Shown in pieces: positions 41,523 to 49,929 of a DNA stretch of 50,384 bases. Each line of letters starts with the position of its first letter. Position 1 is the first letter of the stretch. The notes beneath the pieces were generated by a model, which was given only the letters and a program-made list of their open reading frames with translations, did no database searches and was not told the DNA's origin. The position numbers were made by a program, and so were the translations under genes. Origin of the DNA: an uncultured Burkholderiales bacterium (GTDB lineage: Bacteria; Pseudomonadota; Gammaproteobacteria; Burkholderiales; Burkholderiaceae_C); the NCBI GenBank assembly GCA_903892175.1, contig CAITHK010000203.1, forward strand, positions 1-50,384. Reading direction: 5' to 3'.

Positions 41523-42457
41523 GCTTTGCTCCCACCGTGAAAACGTTTCTTCCACACGTCCACAGCAGACACCAGGCCTGCGGGCATGAAGATGACGATG
41601 AACAAGAACACCAAACCCAACAGCATGTTCCAGCGCTCCACATACGCAGAGGCGTAGTTCTTGAGCATCACCACCACCAAAGCCCCCAGCAATGGCCCCA
41701 CCAAGGTGCCCGAGCCACCGGCGATCACGCACAGCAAAGCTTCGGCAGACACGGTGATGGCCATCACGCTGGGGTGGATGTATTTGTGGAAATACACATA
41801 CAGCAAACCGGCCACCGCGCCCAAAAAGCTGGCGATGACAAAGGTGGTCCAGCGGATGGCCCACACGTTGTAGCCCAGCGCACTCATGCGACGCGCTTGG
41901 TCACGGGTGCCGCGGATGGACACACCAAAGGGCGAACGAATCAACACGCTGATGGCATACACACAGGCACAGGTGACCACCAGCGCAAACCAGTAAAAGT
42001 TGTTGCTGATGTCCAAGTCAATGCCAAACGGGTGCGGACGCGTCAGACCCGACAAGCCGTTGTCACCGTTGGTGACCGACACCCATCGGTAACCCAAGCC
42101 CCAAACGATTTGCGACAAGGCCAAGGTCAACATCAAAAAGCCCAGGCCCGTGGCACGCAAGGCGATCCAGCCAAACACCATGCCAATCAAGGTGGTGAGC
42201 AGCAAGGCCGCAGGGGCCGTGATGGTGTGATCGAGCCCCATCTTGATAGACAACCAGGCCGAGATGTAGGCCGACAAGCCCAGGTAGGTGGCATGCCCCA
42301 GCGACGTCAACCCGGCGTAGCCCACCAACAGGTTGAGGCTGGACGCAAAGATCACGGCAATGAGGATTTGGCTGCCCAGGTTGACGAAGTATTCGCCAGA
42401 GACCAAGGGCAGCACCGCGAGAAATACGATGCCCAACAGCACCCCTAAACGGTTCAT
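41519..42457 (-). CDS. livM: LivM-type ABC permease (second Liv set)
   Basis: Inner-membrane permease of 312 residues with about eight helices. The family segments NLLVGYAGLTSLGHATYLGL and the coupling-loop sequence SIRGTRDQARRMSALGYNVW are visible. It overlaps livH and livG by four bases each. Hydrophobic pattern and length are normal. Confidence 0.93.
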   Translation of the reverse strand: MNRLGVLLGIVFLAVLPLVSGEYFVNLGSQILIAVIFASSLNLLVGYAGLTSLGHATYLGLSAYISAWLSIKMGLDHTITAPAALLLTTLIGMVFGWIALRATGLGFLMLTLALSQIVWGLGYRWVSVTNGDNGLSGLTRPHPFGIDLDISNNFYWFALVVTCACVYAISVLIRSPFGVSIRGTRDQARRMSALGYNVWAIRWTTFVIASFLGAVAGLLYVYFHKYIHPSVMAITVSAEALLCVIAGGSGTLVGPLLGALVVVMLKNYASAYVERWNMLLGLVFLFIVIFMPAGLVSAVDVWKKRFHGGSKA

Positions 42458-43314
42458 GTTGTGACTCTTCCAAAGAGGCCTTGCGGCTTGAAGGCAATGA
42501 CCACCACCATGGGCAGAAACAAGATGACGTAAGCCAAATCAGGCACCAAGGCAATGCCAAAGGTGTAGATGAAGCCCACGATGAAACTGGCGACAAAGGT
42601 GCCCACCAAACTGCCCACGCCGCCCAGAATCACGACGATCAAGGCCAGCGGCAACATGTCGGCGTCCAGGCCCGGATAGGCATTGAAGATCGGCCCACCC
42701 AACGCCCCGCCCAAGCCGGCCAAGGCAGCCCCAAGGCAGAACACCGTGGTGAACAAGCCCGAGGCCGGAATGCCCACGGCACGCGCCATCGGCATGTCGT
42801 CCACGCCCGCACGAATCATCGCGCCCAAGCGGGTGCGCTCCATCAACAAATACAGCAATACGCCCACCACGACAGAGAAACCCAACACCACCAAGCGGTA
42901 AGTGGGGAACCTCAGGTTGAACATCTCCATCGGGGCCTGAAACATCGACGGCGTTTGGATCGGCAAAGGGTCACCGCCCCACAGCATCAGACACAGATCG
43001 GCCACCACAAACGACAGCCCCAAGGTGGCCAGAACCTGGCCTTGGGCGTTGTTAGCGAGGCGACGCAAGATGAAGCGCTCGATCAAACCGCCAACCACCG
43101 CCATGGTGAGCATGGACGCGCAAGCGGCCAGCACCAGGCCGTGGCCTTCGCGAATCATCGTGGCTGCCACATAAGCGCCGAGCATGAACAACGACCCATG
43201 GGTCAGGTTGGCAATGCGCATCAAACCAAAGATGAGCGCAAATCCGGAGGACAGCATGAACAGCAGCCCCCCGAACGCCAGACTGTTGAGGGTTTGGATG
43301 ACCCAAATCTGCAT
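42454..43314 (-). CDS. livH: LivH-type ABC permease (second Liv set)
   Basis: Permease of 286 residues with the LivH segments LNSLAFGGLLFMLSSGFALI and NLTHGSLFMLGAYVA, and the coupling loop RLGAMIRAGVDDMPMARAVG. It follows the binding-protein gene by 15 bases. The first helix differs from the usual ALGAVYAL wording, which suggests a subfamily separate from the first Liv set. Confidence 0.93.
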   Translation of the reverse strand: MQIWVIQTLNSLAFGGLLFMLSSGFALIFGLMRIANLTHGSLFMLGAYVAATMIREGHGLVLAACASMLTMAVVGGLIERFILRRLANNAQGQVLATLGLSFVVADLCLMLWGGDPLPIQTPSMFQAPMEMFNLRFPTYRLVVLGFSVVVGVLLYLLMERTRLGAMIRAGVDDMPMARAVGIPASGLFTTVFCLGAALAGLGGALGGPIFNAYPGLDADMLPLALIVVILGGVGSLVGTFVASFIVGFIYTFGIALVPDLAYVILFLPMVVVIAFKPQGLFGRVTT

Positions 43315-43329
43315 GATGAGCCTTGTGGT

Positions 43330-44574
43330 TTAAGACTCGAGGTTCTTGGCCGGTGGCCAATCGCGCGAATACACAGGGTTGGCCAAGAACTGCTTGGCGT
43401 CGTAGTTCCAAAACTGGCTCACGTTGGGATAGGTCTTAATCACCGAGTTGACCAAGCGACCTTCTTTGCGTGCCACTTGGCGGATGTAGACGTCACCCAC
43501 CACGTTGCCAAATTCGTCGAACTTGACGTTGCCGCGCGCGGTGGCAATGTTGGTTTTCTTCAAGGCGGCCATCAAGGCGTCGCGGTCGTTGACTTTGCCA
43601 CCGATGGCTTTGACGGCGGCTTCCAAAATAGCGCCACTCACATAGGTGCCAGACGCGTAGTAACCGGGGTCGTAGTTGAACTGTTTGCGGAAAGCGGGTG
43701 CAAATTTGGCGTTGATGGGGTTGTCCAACTCAGCCGAATACCAGCACACGGTTTGAATGCCCAAGGCTTCGTCGCCCATGTTGCGCAACACGGCCTCGTC
43801 GAGTGCGGTCATGCCGCCTACGATGGTCATTTTGTTGCGCAGACCGTATTCGTTGAACTGGCGCACAAAGCGGAAACCGTTGGAGCCAGCAAAGCCCAAG
43901 AAGATGCCATCCACGTCGGTCTTGAGTTGTGCCAAGAAGCTGCCGTAGTCAGGCGCGGTGAGTGGCGGGAACATTTTTTGAACAATCTTGCCGCCGTTTT
44001 CTTCGAACACACGCTGAAAGCCCGCGTTCATTTCGTGGCCGTAGGCAATGTCGTCGGCAATCATGGCCATGCGCTTGAACTTCAAGGTCTTGGCGCAATG
44101 GTCGGCCATCACATGCGAGCACTGTGACGACGAAGACGTGGCACGCACAAACCAAGGGTTGGGTTTGCGCTGGGTCATGTCGTCGGCGGCAGCCACGGAC
44201 AGGGTGGGTATTTTTTGGGCCTTGATGTAGTCGTCAATGGCCAAAGCTTCGAACGCAGCCAACGGGCCCATCAACACATGCACCTTGTTGAGTTCGACCA
44301 GCTCTTGCACTTTGGACTTGGCTGTGGCGGGCACGCCGCCGGTGTCGGCCACAAAGAGTTGTACTTTTTGGCCTGCCATCATGTTGTTGCGCTCGGCCAA
44401 GTACATGACCAAGGCGCGCTCCATGTCGATGCCGCCCGAGGCCAAGGGGCCGGTTTTGACGGTCAACAGGCCCAAGCGAATGCCCTCGCCCGCTTGCGCT
44501 TGGGCGGCCATGGGCAAGGCCATGGTCATACCGGCGGCAGCTGTGGTTTGTAAAAAGTCGCGTCTTGTGGTCAT
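43330..44574 (-). CDS. ABC-type substrate-binding protein, LivK/HAAT family, Tat signal (second Liv set)
   Basis: A 414-residue periplasmic receptor. The twin-arginine signal TTRRDFLQTTAAAGMTMALP is at the N-terminus, with AGGAGA upstream of ATG 44574. The mature part begins EGIRLGLLTVKTGPLASGG and has the type I binding-protein lobes; the hinge has MIADDIAYGHEMNAGFQRVF. Relatives bind amino acids, amides and aromatic acids such as phenylacetate or benzoate types. Gene order (receptor, H, M, G, F) is that of a complete importer. Confidence 0.92.
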   Translation of the reverse strand: MTTRRDFLQTTAAAGMTMALPMAAQAQAGEGIRLGLLTVKTGPLASGGIDMERALVMYLAERNNMMAGQKVQLFVADTGGVPATAKSKVQELVELNKVHVLMGPLAAFEALAIDDYIKAQKIPTLSVAAADDMTQRKPNPWFVRATSSSSQCSHVMADHCAKTLKFKRMAMIADDIAYGHEMNAGFQRVFEENGGKIVQKMFPPLTAPDYGSFLAQLKTDVDGIFLGFAGSNGFRFVRQFNEYGLRNKMTIVGGMTALDEAVLRNMGDEALGIQTVCWYSAELDNPINAKFAPAFRKQFNYDPGYYASGTYVSGAILEAAVKAIGGKVNDRDALMAALKKTNIATARGNVKFDEFGNVVGDVYIRQVARKEGRLVNSVIKTYPNVSQFWNYDAKQFLANPVYSRDWPPAKNLES

Positions 44575-44639
44575 GAATGTCTCCTGATATGGATGCTGTG
44601 AATGAAAAAACTAGGCTCTCACGCTTCCTCTGTGGGAAG

Positions 44640-46403
44640 TTACAAACTGCGCCCTCGCGGGATGACCGGCAGCAGCACATAGGGTTGCTCGTCCAAGTCG
44701 AAATGTAAGGTGGTTTCGCCGTCAAAAACCCCACGGACACGGTCCCTTGGGTCGTTGTGCAAAAACGGGCCACAGCCGAGCAACTCGTTTTTGAAGTTGG
44801 ACAACTTCAACCCGGTTTTCTCGGCATAAATGTAATCACGCCCCCGCACCGACAGTGCCAAGCGATGGCCTGCAGGAATGACGATGGAAGTGGGCCACAG
44901 CTCCACATCCAGCGTCACCGCTTGGCCCGGTGTCAAAGGCTGGGGCTGGGTGTGCGTGTGGTACGGACGGTAGGGGCGCGTCAGCTCAGCATCGAGCGCG
45001 CGGTGCGACGCGCGCAACCAACCCTGGGCCACCGGCGTGTGCGGGTCGATGGCCCCGGCAAAGGTGACTTCGCGCAGGTCAGGGGTCAACACCCGCAACA
45101 CCAAAAACACATCGGCATCGGGGGTGCTGGACGACAGCTTGAGGCGCGCCGCCAGTGGGCCGGTCAACTCCATGTCGTGGCTCAGCGGGGCCGACACAAA
45201 ACTCAAACCATCGCCAAAGGCCTGGAAGCTCAAGCGACCCTGCGCTGTGGAAGGCTGCTCGGACAAAGATTGGTCATGGGCCGACAAATACATCTGGGTC
45301 CACTGCGTCTGCGCCAAGGGCCAGTTGCTGTCGGTGCGTTCTTCAAAGTGCTTGGGGTGGCGCACTTGCAAACGCACCGGCGGCTCTTGGTCCCAGCCAT
45401 TGGCTTGGCCTTTGAGGAAGTGGGCAAAGAAACGCTTTTGAATCTGAAGGCCGTAGTCGGTGTAGAAGTGGGTCCAGTGCTCCAGGCCATGCATCTCCAG
45501 CCACTTGTGCTTGGACGCAGCGCGCATGAAGCTCTCAGAGTTGCCACGCAAATGCAAACCCTGGCCACCCCAGTTACCCGCCGACAAAAACGGCACGGTG
45601 ATCTTGTCCCACTGGGCCGAGCGTTCGTGGTGGTAGGCGTCGTCTTCGGGGTGCGACAAGATGTCTTGCCCGAACTGGCAGCGGTTGGCCGCCAACTCGC
45701 TGTCAGACAAGGTGACGTCACCACACACCAAGGCCCCGGTGGCCGGGCTCTTGGGACCGCGCTCACCCAAGCCGTACTGCACGGTTTTGACTTGCATGTC
45801 GTACCAGTGGTCCCAAAAGGTGGACAAGATGCCACCGTGGTGCGTCATGTCGCGGTACCAATCGGCAGCGCCTTCCCAAATACACATGGCACTCAAGTGC
45901 TTGGGTTGACGGCTGGCGACTTGCCATTGGTTGATGCCAAAGTAAGACACGCCAGACAAACCCACTTTGCCGTTGGACCAGCCCTGCTGGCCTGCCCATT
46001 CGATGCAAGCCACAAAGTCATCGGTTTCACGCGGCGAGAAATGGTCTACGTAACCCGGCGAGCGACCACAGCCACGCGAATCCACACGCACCACCACATA
46101 GCCATCGGGCACCCATTTTTCTGGATCGACCACTTCCCAGTTTTGAAACAGGTTGGACGAGCCGTGCGGCACATCGGGGTGCTCGCTGACCATTTTTTGC
46201 CAGGCGCTGGGGTAACCCTCTTGAAACGCCAAACCTTTGGCGTACGGCCCGTAGCTCAACAGCACCGGGTACTGGCCCGGTGCGATGGGGCGAAAAACGT
46301 CGGCCCTCAAAGTCAGGCCATCGTCCATCTGAATTGGCACATCCCAATCGATGGTCATGCCGGCACGAACTTCGGTGAATGTGCTGTCGTTGCGGAGGGT
46401 CAA
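44640..46403 (-). CDS. CocE/NonD-family alpha/beta hydrolase (X-Pro dipeptidyl-peptidase-like), TTG start
   Basis: A serine hydrolase of 587 residues cleaving esters or amides. The alpha/beta core starts at about residue 25 (DDGLTLRADVFRP), the nucleophile is Ser153 in GVSYFG, VRVDSRGCGRSPG is the oxyanion/strand region, and a catalytic His probably lies in MHGLEHWTH near residue 305. The C-terminal jelly roll of the family follows (about 370-585). Start: TTG 46403 has GGAG seven bases ahead; ATG 46358 has no ribosome site. No signal peptide, so cytoplasmic. It lies between the LLM monooxygenase and the importer genes; it may open a lactone, ester or amide made by the monooxygenase. Confidence 0.85.
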   Translation of the reverse strand: MTLRNDSTFTEVRAGMTIDWDVPIQMDDGLTLRADVFRPIAPGQYPVLLSYGPYAKGLAFQEGYPSAWQKMVSEHPDVPHGSSNLFQNWEVVDPEKWVPDGYVVVRVDSRGCGRSPGYVDHFSPRETDDFVACIEWAGQQGWSNGKVGLSGVSYFGINQWQVASRQPKHLSAMCIWEGAADWYRDMTHHGGILSTFWDHWYDMQVKTVQYGLGERGPKSPATGALVCGDVTLSDSELAANRCQFGQDILSHPEDDAYHHERSAQWDKITVPFLSAGNWGGQGLHLRGNSESFMRAASKHKWLEMHGLEHWTHFYTDYGLQIQKRFFAHFLKGQANGWDQEPPVRLQVRHPKHFEERTDSNWPLAQTQWTQMYLSAHDQSLSEQPSTAQGRLSFQAFGDGLSFVSAPLSHDMELTGPLAARLKLSSSTPDADVFLVLRVLTPDLREVTFAGAIDPHTPVAQGWLRASHRALDAELTRPYRPYHTHTQPQPLTPGQAVTLDVELWPTSIVIPAGHRLALSVRGRDYIYAEKTGLKLSNFKNELLGCGPFLHNDPRDRVRGVFDGETTLHFDLDEQPYVLLPVIPRGRSL

Positions 46404-46433
46404 AGGTGTCTCCAGCGCTGGCTAAAGAAGCGG

Positions 46434-47522
46434 TCAGCGGCCGATGGCTGCGTTGACACGCGGCATGACTTCGTTGGCAAACAACTCCATCGAGCGTTTG
46501 CCCAAGGCTGGATCCATCCAGTCATGGCAGGCGTACAAGAGGTTGCCAAAGTCGCCCACTTGTTCACGGAAAGCCAAAATTTGATCGACCACCGAATTGA
46601 CGGTACCGGCCAACACCAAGCGGTTGGTCACGTATTCGGGCGTGACCAAGGCGTCGTCCATGTCGGGGTTGGTCTTGAACAAATTGCTGCGTCCGCCGTT
46701 GAGCATTTTGCGCACCAACTGCTTGAAGTAGAAGTAATACGGGCCACCCTCTTCCAAGCCATAGCGCTTGGCGGTGGCGTCGTCGTCAGCCACAAAAATA
46801 CTCTTGGCCACGCGCCATTCGCTGGGGCTGGCAACGGCACCCACGGCTTCACGGCCTTCTACATATTTGGGCCAGTGGGTCTTGACCCACTCGGGCATGA
46901 GGAAGTTGGCTGAAATAGGTTGCCAGCCGCGCTTGGCCATTTCCGTCACGCCTTTGGAGAACGGGGCCACGGCGGTGCCCACGATCAGGGGATGTGGACG
47001 CTGGTAGGGCTTCATGATGAAGCCTTGACCGATTTCTGGAATCATGGTTTTACCCACCGAAACTTTCCAAAACTCGCCTTCGATGTCGTAGGGCGGCTCC
47101 GACTCCCAAATCTTGAGGACCATGTTGATGCTCTCGACAAACATGGCGTTGCGATCTTTGCCAAAGTTGCCAAACACCTCAGCGTCTGACATCAAGCCAC
47201 CAGGGCTGATGCCCATGATGAAGCGGCCCTTGAGCATGTGGTCCATCATTGCGGCCTGTGCAGCAATGGCCGCAGGATGGGCGTTGGGCATGTTGATGGT
47301 GCCCGTGCCCAACATGATGTTTTTGGTTTCAGAAATCAAGCTGGCCAAGAAAATCATGCTCGACGTGACCGTTTCTGCGGCATCGGTGACGTGCTCACCC
47401 ACATAAGCTTCGCTGTAACCGCAACGGTCGGCCAAGAGGATGGCTTCGCGGTCTTCGGCCAAGGTCTCGGTGATGTTTCGTCCAGGTGGATGCAGCGGCA
47501 TCATGAACATGCTGTGTTTCAA
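46434..47522 (-). CDS. LLM-class flavin-dependent monooxygenase (luciferase-like), TTG start
   Basis: A 362-residue TIM-barrel oxygenase using reduced flavin. Family features are HPPGRNITETLAEDREAILL near the N-terminus, EAYVGEHVTD, GTGTINMPNAHPAAIAAQAA, RFIMGISPGG and the later PLIVGTAVAPFSKG. The TTG at 47522 has AGGAG six bases upstream; the next ATG (47510) is too far from it, so TTG is used. The flavin reductase gene directly upstream completes a two-component monooxygenase. Members oxidise terpenes, chelates and N-heterocycles, often with ring opening; the substrate is not predictable. Confidence 0.88.
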   Translation of the reverse strand: MKHSMFMMPLHPPGRNITETLAEDREAILLADRCGYSEAYVGEHVTDAAETVTSSMIFLASLISETKNIMLGTGTINMPNAHPAAIAAQAAMMDHMLKGRFIMGISPGGLMSDAEVFGNFGKDRNAMFVESINMVLKIWESEPPYDIEGEFWKVSVGKTMIPEIGQGFIMKPYQRPHPLIVGTAVAPFSKGVTEMAKRGWQPISANFLMPEWVKTHWPKYVEGREAVGAVASPSEWRVAKSIFVADDDATAKRYGLEEGGPYYFYFKQLVRKMLNGGRSNLFKTNPDMDDALVTPEYVTNRLVLAGTVNSVVDQILAFREQVGDFGNLLYACHDWMDPALGKRSMELFANEVMPRVNAAIGR

Positions 47523-47554
47523 TGTCTTCTCCTTGAATGGTCGGTTGGGGGCGC

Positions 47555-48061
47555 TCAGGCCAAGCTGTACTCGGCACCCTGCACGTAGCTGCCTTGGCAA
47601 AACAGCAAGGTAGGTTTGCGCTCATAGGCGTAGCGCTCCACTTGACCCAAAAATAAAATATGGTCTCCCACCACCAAGCGCTCGGTGGTTTTGCACTCCA
47701 GGGTCGCCACGCAGTCGTTCAACACGGGCAAGCCATCCAGCCCCAAGCTGTGATTCAAACCCTCGAATTTGTTGGTCAGGCCAGCGCTTGAAAAACGTTT
47801 GGACAAGTCCACTTGGTCCAGCGCCAAGATGTTGATGACGAAGCGACCGGTTTGGTCGAACACATCCAAGCTGGGGGAACCTTTGACCAAGCTCCACAAC
47901 ACGATGGGCGGGTCCAGCGAGACAGAGCTGAACGAGTTGGCGGTCACGCCTACCAATCGGGTTTGCGCATTACCAGAGGTCACCACGGTGACGCCGGTTC
48001 CGAAGCTTCCGAATGCATGGCGCAAGTCGCGCGGATCAAAAACAGGCTGCTTGGTGTTCAT
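47555..48061 (-). CDS. Flavin reductase component (HpaC/RutF-like)
   Basis: A 168-residue split-barrel FMN/FAD reductase that supplies reduced flavin to the LLM monooxygenase 32 bases downstream. Visible are LRHAFGSFGTGVTVVTS at 13-29, LVGVTANSFSSVSLDPP at 36-52 (flavin-binding) and the LECKTTERLVVGDHILFLGQV strand pair (quoted part: TTERLVVGDHILFLGQV). No NAD(P)H-specific feature can be judged. Two overlapping palindromes lie right before its ATG, so transcription of the LLM pair probably starts here under TetR control. Confidence 0.92.
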   Translation of the reverse strand: MNTKQPVFDPRDLRHAFGSFGTGVTVVTSGNAQTRLVGVTANSFSSVSLDPPIVLWSLVKGSPSLDVFDQTGRFVINILALDQVDLSKRFSSAGLTNKFEGLNHSLGLDGLPVLNDCVATLECKTTERLVVGDHILFLGQVERYAYERKPTLLFCQGSYVQGAEYSLA

Positions 48062-48063
48062 AC

Positions 48064-48090
48064 GATCACTTTAAGGTGATCACGTGATCA
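48064..48090. promoter_or_regulatory. Double palindrome upstream of flavin reductase, candidate TetR operator
   Basis: A dyad GATCAC (48064-48069) / GTGATC (48076-48081) overlaps a perfect 14-base palindrome TGATCACGTGATCA (48077-48090). Both lie in the 47-base gap between the TetR stop and the flavin reductase start. Position and symmetry fit a dimeric repressor such as the adjacent TetR; binding is inferred. Confidence 0.65.
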
Positions 48091-48108
48091 ACAGCATCAG
48101 TGATTTCC

Positions 48109-48798
48109 CTAGCCACGCACTTTATTTCGAGGTTTCTTGTCCGACGTCATGCCCAAGATTTGGGGCAACACCACCCGAGCCCCTGCCATGAAGTGTGCGA
48201 TCGTCACACGGATCATGTCGTCCACGTCGTCTTCGATCGGCACGTTGAAAATCCAGCGCCGCTGACCGAAGTAAAAAATGCGCGCATTGATGCTCCACAC
48301 CAGTTCAATCTCTGCCGTTTTGAGCGGCAATTCTTTGACCGTTGGCAACTTCAACTCGTGGCGCAACTCGGCCGCCACCGGCTCCAAAATTCGGCTGCGC
48401 AAGACATCGAGGTATTTTTTGTTGATGCTCTCGCCCCGCAAACCCGAAAACATGAAGATGCGCACCCAGTCACGGGTCAACGCTGCCTTGGAATATTCAA
48501 TGTAAAGACTGACCAAGCGATCTTCCAAAGCAATGCTGCGGTCTTGGATGACCGACTCCCAAAACGGATTCCAACGCCCCAGGTACACCTCGTCGTAGAC
48601 CCGGTCGATCAAGGCTTCTTTGTTGGGAAAATATTTGTAGATCAGCGACTGGGTCACGCCCAAACGCCGAGCCAATTCACGGGTGTCACCACTGAAACCC
48701 ACTTCGGCAAAGAACTCCACCGCACCGCGTGCTATCTGCTGCTCGCGCTCTTGGCTGCTGAGGCGCTTCTTGTCAGGGGAGTTTTTTTTCACCATCAT
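48109..48798 (-). CDS. TetR-family transcriptional regulator (paralogue of the one at 30171)
   Basis: A 229-residue regulator. The helix-turn-helix is TRELARRLGVTQSLIYKYFP (about residues 40-59), then YLGRWNPFWESVIQD and a helical ligand domain with ALTRDWVRIFMFSGLRGESI. The same region in the TetR at 30171 reads VLTHDFVRILIFSGLTDQTI, showing they are paralogues. Start ATG 48798 (AGG upstream) is chosen; ATG 48813, overlapping the upstream stop as TGATG, is an equal alternative. It likely controls the flavin reductase/LLM operon. Confidence 0.9.
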   Translation of the reverse strand: MMVKKNSPDKKRLSSQEREQQIARGAVEFFAEVGFSGDTRELARRLGVTQSLIYKYFPNKEALIDRVYDEVYLGRWNPFWESVIQDRSIALEDRLVSLYIEYSKAALTRDWVRIFMFSGLRGESINKKYLDVLRSRILEPVAAELRHELKLPTVKELPLKTAEIELVWSINARIFYFGQRRWIFNVPIEDDVDDMIRVTIAHFMAGARVVLPQILGMTSDKKPRNKVRG

Positions 48799-48812
48799 CC
48801 CGAGCCTGCCCA

Positions 48813-49862
48813 TCAATCTGGCGATGTCACTGGCTCGATCTTGTGCGAGACCGCCGAAGTCATGATGGCCTCCAAGGCCGCCACGTTGGCCAGCATCTCG
48901 CGGTGTGTCACCGGGTACGGCCGCTCATGGCGAATGGCCGCGGCAAAGGCCTCCAAGTTGGCCAGCACCGTGGGGTGCGGTGCCGCAAAACTGGTGACTG
49001 GTGCTTGGCCTTGCATGACACGCTTGATGTCCCAGCCGGTGGGGTTTTCAGGGTGGGTACGGTCGCGAATTTCAAACCAGCCTTTGGATCCATAGACCGC
49101 AAAGCGCCCTTCAAAAGGCGTCGCCAAAATGGCGCTGATCAAGGCATTGGCTCCACCCGGGAAGGCCAGCATGAGGCCCAGCGTGTCGCCGTTTTCAAAC
49201 TCGGAACCGCGTGTGGCCAAACGCGCCCACACCGCTTCGCTGGGGCCCAAAATGGCAATCGCCAAATCGACCAAGTGAATGCCTGTAGCGGTCAGTGGCC
49301 CCACCGGTGCATGCTGGTTGGACAAACGCCAGTTGTCTTTGGGCAAGGCAAAGAATTTGTCTTGGCTGAAGTTGGCTTCGATTTGCAAAATGGTGCCAAA
49401 GGTGCCCGACTCGATCTCGCGGCGCAACTCGATCACCGACGGTTCAAAGCGACGCTCGTGGCCAATGCCCAAGACCCGCTGGTGTTGGGTGCAACTTGCG
49501 ATCGCGCGCTGCGCATCTTTCACGGTCAGGCACAGGGGTTTTTCGCAAAAAACGTGCTTGCCCGCCTCGGCAGCCGCCACGATCTGATCGGCGTGCTGCT
49601 GATGCGGGGTGCACAGAATGACCGCTTCCATGTCTGCGATCTGCAAAAAATCTTCGAAACTGGCCAGCACCTGCACGCCCTGCAACACGGGGTCCGTCGC
49701 CATCTGCTGGCGCAGCTCGGCACTCACCTCCACCACCGCCACCAAGGACATGTGCGTTGAACTGTTGATTTGTTTGGCGATGGTCTTGCCCCACCAGCCG
49801 TAACCGACCAAGCCCATGCGGACCGGTTGTTGGGTGGTGGATGAAGGCTTGGGGTTTGTCAC
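48813..49862 (-). CDS. Gfo/Idh/MocA-family NAD(P)-dependent oxidoreductase, GTG start
   Basis: A 349-residue dehydrogenase. The Rossmann motif GLVGYGWWGK is at about residues 17-26, the conserved GKHVFCEKPL with catalytic Lys at about 101-110, and GHERRFEP and TGIHLVDLAIAILG mark the substrate domain. GTG 49862 has AGGAGA seven bases upstream; a GTG further upstream at 49904 is less likely. The stop overlaps the TetR start region. Family members act on sugars, inositols, or dihydrodiols such as trans-dihydrobenzenediol. The gene is divergent from a 3-hydroxyisobutyrate-dehydrogenase-like gene. Confidence 0.88.
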   Translation of the reverse strand: MTNPKPSSTTQQPVRMGLVGYGWWGKTIAKQINSSTHMSLVAVVEVSAELRQQMATDPVLQGVQVLASFEDFLQIADMEAVILCTPHQQHADQIVAAAEAGKHVFCEKPLCLTVKDAQRAIASCTQHQRVLGIGHERRFEPSVIELRREIESGTFGTILQIEANFSQDKFFALPKDNWRLSNQHAPVGPLTATGIHLVDLAIAILGPSEAVWARLATRGSEFENGDTLGLMLAFPGGANALISAILATPFEGRFAVYGSKGWFEIRDRTHPENPTGWDIKRVMQGQAPVTSFAAPHPTVLANLEAFAAAIRHERPYPVTHREMLANVAALEAIMTSAVSHKIEPVTSPD

Positions 49863-49929
49863 AGCGGTGTCTCCTGAATTGGGTTCTTGTTTTAGACTCG
49901 GCACGAATTTACACCAAATAGGAGATCAA

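Noticed and set aside
42481-46913. Very long plus-strand frames (548 and 718 codons) opposite the second Liv and CocE genes
   Set aside because: Only absence of stop codons in antisense of G+C-rich genes; no start signals or protein similarity.
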